From: Thermoproteota archaeon
GTDB taxonomy: Archaea > Thermoproteota > Thermoprotei > Gearchaeales > Gearchaeaceae
NCBI GenBank assembly: GCA_021324265.1
Contig: JAJPJK010000006.1
Span: forward strand, 1-64,000
DNA length: 64,000 nucleotides
Reading direction: 5' to 3'
The position numbers and the translations under genes were made by a program. Below are positions 59,245 to 64,000 of this stretch, piece by piece. Under the pieces are notes generated by a model. That model was not told where the DNA came from, ran no database searches, and saw nothing but the letters and a program-made list of their open reading frames with translations. Each line of letters opens with the position of its first letter. Position 1 is the first letter of the stretch.

Positions 59245-61452
59245 CTATTCTATGAAGTCCTCGTATTTGGGAAGTTCAAGCTTAAGCCCTTTTCTCTCTC
59301 TTATCTTCATTATGATGTCCATAGCCATACTTTCAGGAACAGGTTGCCACTTTAGGAACTCAGTAGCCCAGAACGCTCTGCCAGCGGTTGCATTTCTCAT
59401 TTCATCGGCAAGCTCAGTTGTTTCTGCTACTGGGATTTCGCCTTTAACTAGAGCGAGATTTCCTTGTTGCTCTAAGACGTTAATTTTACCTCTCTTTGTG
59501 GTTATTATCTTCAATACGTTTCCCATATATTCCTGGCTTACTTTTACTTCTATCTTGTATATTGGCTCAAGTAATACAGGTCTTGAAATCATGAACGCTG
59601 CAAGTATACCGTTTTTAAGTGCAGGCATCAATTGAGCTGGGCCTCTGTGGACAGGGTCTTCATGTATCGTAGCATCAAGTAACCTTACAAGTATTCCTCT
59701 TATCGGTTCATGGCATAATGGGCCTTCTGATGTTGTCCATCTAAATCCATTTACTAAAGTGTCCTTAACTTCCTTAAGATATTGGACCCCTTTGGTATTA
59801 TCTACAAATATATTGAGGTTGTCGTCGATAGCCCATATGTTGCGTGCATCGTCTGTATCCCATCCTGCTTCTTCTCTAAGTATTTTAGCTCTAGTTCTCC
59901 ATTCTTGGTCTTCAGTAACCTTTCCTTCTGCCAATAAATTAAGTGTGCTTTCATTTAATGGCTCTATGGCGACTACAAATCTGTTGTGTCTATTTGGGCT
60001 CTTTGTTTCAATAGGTTTGGATTTTTCTCTAATACTTTCTCTATATATAACGAGTGGCTTACTGGTAACGAAATCTATGTTGGCTCTTTGCCTTAGATCC
60101 CATAGTACAATTTCTAGATGTAGCGTACCCATTCCACTTATCAGATATTCTCCAGTTTCTCTGTTTATTTTCACTCTGAGAGTTGGGTCTTCAATGGCCA
60201 TTTTCTGTAACGTGTCTACAAGCTTTACGAGATCTCCAGTTTTCTTAGGCTCAATTGATATCGTTACCACAGGTTCGCTAATATACTTCAATATTTCGAA
60301 TGGTACCATTGTTTCTGCAATATTCTTAGATACCAGTGTCTCACCAGCTCTTGCGTATTCTAAACCAAGTAGTGCTGCGATATTTCCTGCGGGAACTTCA
60401 TAGGTATTTTCTCTATAGGGACCCATGTATATTCCAACTTGCAAGATCCTTTCAGCTCTCTTTCCTCTTAGAAGATAAACCTCTTGTCCGCTGTAGACCT
60501 TTCCACTGAATACTCTCCCAGTTGTCACAAGGCCTGCATGTGGGTCATCGACAACTTTACTTACCGCTAATATTGTGGGTCCGTTTGGATCGCACTCTAA
60601 TAATGCTTTACCTATCTCGCTGTTCAGATCACCTTGCCAAATCTTCTTTATTCTGTATTTTTGTGCTATATTTGGGGGCGGAACATGTTCTATAACCATA
60701 GTCAATATGGCATCATAAAGAGGAGCTATTTTGGCAAGTTCTTCTACACCTTCTTGGCCTTTTGAGTAAGCTTCGATGATATCGCTGAACTTAAGACCTT
60801 TCTTTTGTGCAAGAGGAATCGTTAGACCCCATTTATGCAAAGCAGCTCCAAAGGCCATTTGGCCTTTTGCAGGATCTATCTTCCAAGCTTTTTTGAACTC
60901 TGGATCTGCATACATTTCTATCAGCGCATTGAATTCCTTTATTATATCAAGCATCCTTTTCTGTATTTCTTCAGGTGTAAGCCTAAGCTCTTTTATCAAT
61001 CTATCTACTTTATTTATGTAAAGAAGCGGCCTGACCCTTTCTTCAAGACCTTGTCTCAATACAGTTTCAGTCTGAGTCATTACGCCTTCTACAGCATCTA
61101 CGACATTAATACTTCCATCCATGGCTCTGAGGCTTCTCGTTACGTGGCCGCTGAAATCAATGTGCCCAGGTGTATCTACAAGGTTTATAACGTATGGCTT
61201 CCCTTCGTATTCGTGATATAAACTCACGTTTGCCGCCTTCACTGTCATTTGTCTAAGTTGCTCAATTTGGACGTAATCTAATGCTAATGCTTGTCCTGCG
61301 ACCTTCGGTGAAATCATACCTGCAGCAAGTAATAATGAATCGCTCAGAGTTGTTTTCCCGTGATCAACATGTGCAAGAGTGCCAATGTTTCTTACCCTCT
61401 CTACATTACTCATGAGCCTTACAATTTCTTCAGTTTGTTTGAACCTTACCAT
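59245..61452 (-). CDS. fusA: Elongation factor 2 (aEF-2)
   Basis: 735 residues. G domain: NIGTLAHVDHGKTTLSDSLL, switch segment LDYVQIEQLRQMTVKAANVSLYHEYEGKPY, DTPGHIDFSGHV and NKVDRL. The QLRQMTV form in place of the euryarchaeal RGITI sequence is TACK-like. The domain IV diphthamide His is in DPVHRGPAQLMP. It catalyses ribosomal translocation. ATG 61452 matches the family start; a TTG at 61461 is upstream. A TATA element lies at 61489-61496. Confidence 0.95.
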   Translation of the reverse strand: MVRFKQTEEIVRLMSNVERVRNIGTLAHVDHGKTTLSDSLLLAAGMISPKVAGQALALDYVQIEQLRQMTVKAANVSLYHEYEGKPYVINLVDTPGHIDFSGHVTRSLRAMDGSINVVDAVEGVMTQTETVLRQGLEERVRPLLYINKVDRLIKELRLTPEEIQKRMLDIIKEFNALIEMYADPEFKKAWKIDPAKGQMAFGAALHKWGLTIPLAQKKGLKFSDIIEAYSKGQEGVEELAKIAPLYDAILTMVIEHVPPPNIAQKYRIKKIWQGDLNSEIGKALLECDPNGPTILAVSKVVDDPHAGLVTTGRVFSGKVYSGQEVYLLRGKRAERILQVGIYMGPYRENTYEVPAGNIAALLGLEYARAGETLVSKNIAETMVPFEILKYISEPVVTISIEPKKTGDLVKLVDTLQKMAIEDPTLRVKINRETGEYLISGMGTLHLEIVLWDLRQRANIDFVTSKPLVIYRESIREKSKPIETKSPNRHNRFVVAIEPLNESTLNLLAEGKVTEDQEWRTRAKILREEAGWDTDDARNIWAIDDNLNIFVDNTKGVQYLKEVKDTLVNGFRWTTSEGPLCHEPIRGILVRLLDATIHEDPVHRGPAQLMPALKNGILAAFMISRPVLLEPIYKIEVKVSQEYMGNVLKIITTKRGKINVLEQQGNLALVKGEIPVAETTELADEMRNATAGRAFWATEFLKWQPVPESMAMDIIMKIRERKGLKLELPKYEDFIE

Positions 61453-61488
61453 GTCTAACAACCAATAAGCGTTATTCTATGAAACTCA

Positions 61489-61496
61489 ATATAAAC
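61489..61496 (-). promoter_or_regulatory. TATA element of the EF-2 gene
   Basis: TTTATATT on the minus strand lies about 40 bases before the EF-2 ATG, in the 52-base gap after the Toprim gene, so EF-2 has its own promoter with a short leader. Confidence 0.45.
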
Positions 61497-61504
61497 CTTC
61501 ATTT

Positions 61505-62521
61505 CTAGCTACCTCCTAGTCTTTCCTTTAGCTTATTCTTTACCTCATCAGCAAGCTTCTTGTTTTCATCTACAACTTTGTTAAATCTTTCTAAATCATT
61601 GCCTATTATTCTCAATATTGCATCCTCGAGTAATCTCTGCATTTCCTTAATATCCTTTGTTACCAAAGCATCCACCTCCCAGCTGTCATTTCCAAATTCC
61701 TTTTCATACCATTTGAAACGTGGATCTGTTTCCTTTGCAGGGTTAGGAGGTAAATTATAGTCTACGATTTGTTTAGCTGTTAAAGCTACTCTAAGTTCGC
61801 TAAGATCGAAGTGATGGAATACTTTTAGCAATGACATATAGAAACGATTAATATCTAAACCACTAGGATCGTGGTCGCTAATTACTAAAGCCCAGACTTG
61901 CTGACCTTTATCCAATCTTTCTTTGATCTTAGGTGCTATTTTACTCACTCTGGTCCATACAGCTCCATAGCCTTTGAAGCTTATCAAAGGAACGTAATAC
62001 TTAGCACAGATACTGTTGATTTGACCAAATAATTCACGTTTTTCAGTAAAAACATAAATGTACTTATTAATTTCGTCCCATGGGTCTTTGCCCATAGAGG
62101 GCATGGATTCGGTTAGCTTATTCAAAGCTTCATCAATGTTAGTAACGCCTGCTATGATAGGTTCAAACATGAGGCTTTCGGTCTCAGTTATCATCTCCCA
62201 TCCAATCTCGCCCACAATTCTTGCTTTCAAAATGAAATCAACGAGCTTATTATAATGCTTTAAATCGTTTCTGTAATCTGGTAATTCTAAACCTACTAAG
62301 TAATAATGGATCTGCCTAACAGTCACTGGCTGATTCAATTCTTTGTAAGCCCTTCTTACGAAATCAATTGCTCTTTTCTGCCACTCAGTTGTTGTGTTTA
62401 ACTTTTTCCTTTTAGGTACGGTTCTAGTGACGTCTTTCTGTTTTCTCCCGTATAGCTTTTGTAGCCATCTGAGCTGATAATCAACTGTTACATGTTTAAG
62501 GAGTTTATCGTTTTGAGGCAT
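61505..62521 (-). CDS. Stand-alone Spo11/TopoVI-A-like protein with Toprim domain
   Basis: 338 residues. A winged-helix region has VTVRQIHYYLVGL at about 67-77, where TopoVI-A and Spo11 carry the catalytic tyrosine (candidates Tyr73, Tyr74). A Toprim core follows: Glu160 in YVFTEKREL and the D-x-D of VISDHDPSGLDI (Asp216, Asp218). It differs from canonical Top6A, whose DxD reads DGDPWS, and lacks other Top6A features. No Top6B gene adjoins it. It may be akin to single-subunit Topo mini-A proteins of mobile elements. DNA cutting is inferred from motifs. Confidence 0.6.
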   Translation of the reverse strand: MPQNDKLLKHVTVDYQLRWLQKLYGRKQKDVTRTVPKRKKLNTTTEWQKRAIDFVRRAYKELNQPVTVRQIHYYLVGLELPDYRNDLKHYNKLVDFILKARIVGEIGWEMITETESLMFEPIIAGVTNIDEALNKLTESMPSMGKDPWDEINKYIYVFTEKRELFGQINSICAKYYVPLISFKGYGAVWTRVSKIAPKIKERLDKGQQVWALVISDHDPSGLDINRFYMSLLKVFHHFDLSELRVALTAKQIVDYNLPPNPAKETDPRFKWYEKEFGNDSWEVDALVTKDIKEMQRLLEDAILRIIGNDLERFNKVVDENKKLADEVKNKLKERLGGS

Positions 62522-62693
62522 GGCAACTCAATTTAGGTTTTCTATTCTCCATTTCCACTATTTATTTTTTATGTTTTTCCTTGGGCTAAAAAACTCTAGA
62601 AATATATCTATTTTATATTAAATATTTTTATATACAAATTATAGCGCAAAAATATTAATGTAAGAAAATATACGATATCAATGTAATGGGCAT
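62522..62693. other. AT-rich intergenic region with multiple TATA-like words
   Basis: 172 bases between divergent genes. It contains TTTTATATTAAATATTTTTATATA (split over several overlapping TATA-like elements near 62611-62634) and AAAATATACG about 25 bases before the DUF429 ATG. No inverted repeat or small gene was found. Confidence 0.5.
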
Positions 62694-63287
62694 ATGTTTA
62701 CTGTCTGTGGTGTGGATCTATCAGGAAGTGAGAAGAAAGCCAGCGGTTTGTGCTTTATGAGCAATGATCTTGAGATTGAAACCTTTTTGTTAAAAAAAGA
62801 CAGCGAGATCCTTAACATGATTAATAAAAGAAGGCCAAAGATTGTAGCTATCGATGCTCCTCTTTCATTACCCAAGGGTCGTGTTTCCTTATATGAACGC
62901 AGCAACATACATTTAAGGGAATGCGATAGGGCATTGCTTGCTATGGGTATAAAACTTTTCCCAGCTACATTAGGTCCTATGCGAATGCTTACTGAAAGGG
63001 GAATGCGAATAAAGGATTTTTTGATAAAAGAAGGTTTCGAAGTAATAGAAGTATTTCCAGGCGCTACGCAAGATATACTTGGCTTACCTAGAAAAAATCA
63101 AGGCTTGAAAAAATTACTCATTGGGCTAACTGAAATTGGTATAAAAGGCTTGAAAGAAAAGATGAATTCTGATGAACTTGACGCTGTAACATGTGCTTAT
63201 ACAGCTTTACTTTACTTAATAGGTCATTGCATAGAACTCGGTTCCAAAGAAGAAGGCATAATAGTGATCCCAAAAGCTTTTCTATAA
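62694..63287 (+). CDS. DUF429 predicted nuclease
   Basis: 197 residues of the RNase H-like DUF429 family. Landmarks are CGVDLSGSEKKASGLCF at the N-terminus with the first Asp, IVAIDAPLSLPKG, RECDRALLAMGIKLFPATLGPMRMLTERG, and DELDAVTCAYTALLYLIG with the last acidic residues. Probable metal-dependent nuclease; targets unknown. Confidence 0.8.
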   Translation: MFTVCGVDLSGSEKKASGLCFMSNDLEIETFLLKKDSEILNMINKRRPKIVAIDAPLSLPKGRVSLYERSNIHLRECDRALLAMGIKLFPATLGPMRMLTERGMRIKDFLIKEGFEVIEVFPGATQDILGLPRKNQGLKKLLIGLTEIGIKGLKEKMNSDELDAVTCAYTALLYLIGHCIELGSKEEGIIVIPKAFL

Positions 63288-63306
63288 CTTGTTGGAGTGA
63301 TTTCAC

Positions 63307-63642
63307 ATGAAAGTTAAACGAGTTATTTTTGTTAAGGCGAATTGGTGTCCACATTGCAGAGCTTCAGAGCAATACGTAAGGGATATCTCTGATGCTTTAA
63401 AGGCAGAAGCTATGTTCTTAGATATTGATAATAAAGATCAAGAAAAGCTTGCTGATGAAATAGTCAAAAAATATGGTGACTGGTCTCCTGATTACTTAAT
63501 ACCTCAAGTGTTCTTGGAATTTCAAAATGGGGAAGTTAAGCATATAATAACAGGTGATCCTAGAGGAGTTCAATATACCATAGAAAGATGGAAGAATTTT
63601 TTAGCAAGCGAATATTATAGAAATTTAGTTTCCTCTACTTAA
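63307..63642 (+). CDS. Thioredoxin/glutaredoxin-like protein with CPHC active site
   Basis: 111 residues, thioredoxin fold. The active site is NWCPHCRA near residue 13-20, the CPHC form typical of DsbA-like oxidants, and the cis-proline is in YLIPQVFLEF. No signal peptide, so cytoplasmic. It is 19 bases after the DUF429 gene and overlaps the convergent transporter by 18 bases. Confidence 0.78.
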   Translation: MKVKRVIFVKANWCPHCRASEQYVRDISDALKAEAMFLDIDNKDQEKLADEIVKKYGDWSPDYLIPQVFLEFQNGEVKHIITGDPRGVQYTIERWKNFLASEYYRNLVSST

Positions 63643-64000
63643 TTTAGAGGGCCACCAATTCCATTTTTTAGCTAACAACATTATAGAAGGCACGAAGAAC
63701 TGAACTATTATGAAAGAATCGAATAAAACCGATAGCCCGATGGCGAAACCTATTTCATTCAGTAGCGGAAATCTTGGGATTAAGAGAAGTAAGAATGTGC
63801 TGCTTAGCAATAGTCCCAAAAACATAATGGTCGTACCTATTTTCTCCAATGAAACTTTAATAGCGTCTTCATCACTTTTACCTTTTACGACTTCTTCTCT
63901 TACTCTGGTAAGCAAGAATATATCATAATCCACACCTACTCCAAGCATAGTAACTGCTAGGAATATTGGAACTGCATTGATGATAGGTAGATTCATCCAT
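63625..64000 (-). CDS. C-terminal part of an MMPL/RND family transporter (cut by window edge)
   Basis: The frame is open to the window end, so the N-terminus lies outside. What is seen is the last RND membrane block: NAVPIFLAVTMLGVGVDYDIFLLTRVREEVVKGKSDEDAIKVSLEKIGTTI, with the characteristic GVDYD motif in the fourth helix of the block, then further helices. MMPL proteins export lipids or glycolipids. The protein ends in WPSKLSRGN. Confidence 0.85.
   Translation of the reverse strand, partial: WMNLPIINAVPIFLAVTMLGVGVDYDIFLLTRVREEVVKGKSDEDAIKVSLEKIGTTIMFLGLLLSSTFLLLLIPRFPLLNEIGFAIGLSVLFDSFIIVQFFVPSIMLLAKKWNWWPSKLSRGN

Noticed and set aside
59759-60403. Long plus-strand frame opposite EF-2
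   Set aside because: It is the shadow of a conserved gene in the antisense frame; the serine- and isoleucine-rich product has no family likeness.
61505-62521. Canonical topoisomerase VI subunit A
   Set aside because: The D-x-D region and the catalytic tyrosine context differ from Top6A, and no Top6B adjoins, so the narrower name was not used.
1-64000. CRISPR arrays, insertion sequences, rRNA or replication origin
   Set aside because: No spaced direct repeats, transposase-like protein, rRNA sequence or Orc1/Cdc6 gene was seen on either strand.

Overview
The window is AT-rich, densely packed archaeal chromosome, almost certainly from the TACK/Thermoproteota side of Archaea. The evidence is the gene set: glycerol-1-phosphate dehydrogenase, TFB, an iron-sulfur TFE-beta, aIF1, Rpo12, Gar1, SRP19, S8e, RadA with a RadA paralogue, an LSm protein, an Lhr-type helicase, a PIN-ATPase-KH protein of the PINA type, archaeal EndA and DTD2, and an EF-2 of crenarchaeal style. 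Stems of the four tRNA genes are far richer in G+C than the surroundings, which suggests a thermophile. No rRNA, CRISPR array, insertion sequence or integrase was seen. I cannot name the genus. Many genes overlap their neighbour by ATGA, GTGA, TTGA or TAATG, so translational coupling is common. Many promoters have a TATA element about 25 bases before the start codon, so many mRNAs are probably leaderless.

Layout. 0-3 kb: a membrane glycosyltransferase, then a compact uptake island: an HTH-DUF4443 regulator facing an ECF-type S component plus a DUF4430 (transcobalamin-like) surface protein, with a perfect inverted repeat between them. 3-9 kb: zinc ribbon, CinA-like protein, GPN GTPase, COG1340 coiled coil, DUF373, Xaa-Pro dipeptidase, NurA-like protein. 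9-17 kb: hexulose-phosphate-synthase-like protein, cupin phosphoglucose isomerase, aminotransferase, cis-prenyltransferase, Lhr helicase (5' end apparently broken), GlcNAc-1-P transferase, tRNA-Gly. 17-21 kb: a candidate C/D box sRNA and an endA-dtdA-pinA operon. 21-29 kb: two large surface proteins around glyS, then agmatinase, Rpo12 and aIF1. 29-38 kb: Trm112-like protein, phosphoesterase, DNA ligase, AMMECR1, Mut7-C and three CBS-domain proteins. 38-48 kb: NFACT/Rqc2, RadA paralogue, nucleotidyltransferase, RadA, LSm, DUF460 and succinyl-CoA synthetase. 48-54 kb: PHP protein, flippase, dolichol-phosphate glycosyltransferase, egsA and apgM. 54-57 kb: an information-processing operon rps8e-srp19-gar1-tfb-tfeB-tyrS beside two tRNA-Glu genes. 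57-64 kb: Nudix-SDR-Nudix operon, tRNA-Gly, EF-2, a stand-alone Spo11/TopoVI-A-like Toprim protein, DUF429, a thioredoxin-like protein and the end of an MMPL transporter.

Themes. Several genes fit one envelope pathway: UppS makes the polyprenyl carrier, the GT4 enzyme loads the first sugar, the GT2 enzyme makes polyprenyl-phosphate sugar, and the flippase and GT-C enzyme act at the membrane. The two large secreted proteins are rich in N-glycosylation sequons and may be acceptors. The least ordinary items are the operator-controlled uptake island at 1.2-3.0 kb, the stand-alone Toprim protein at 61.5 kb, the candidate C/D sRNA near 17.15 kb, and enzyme relatives that lack key residues (9.2 kb and 8-9 kb). 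No stretch longer than 300 bases lacks a gene.
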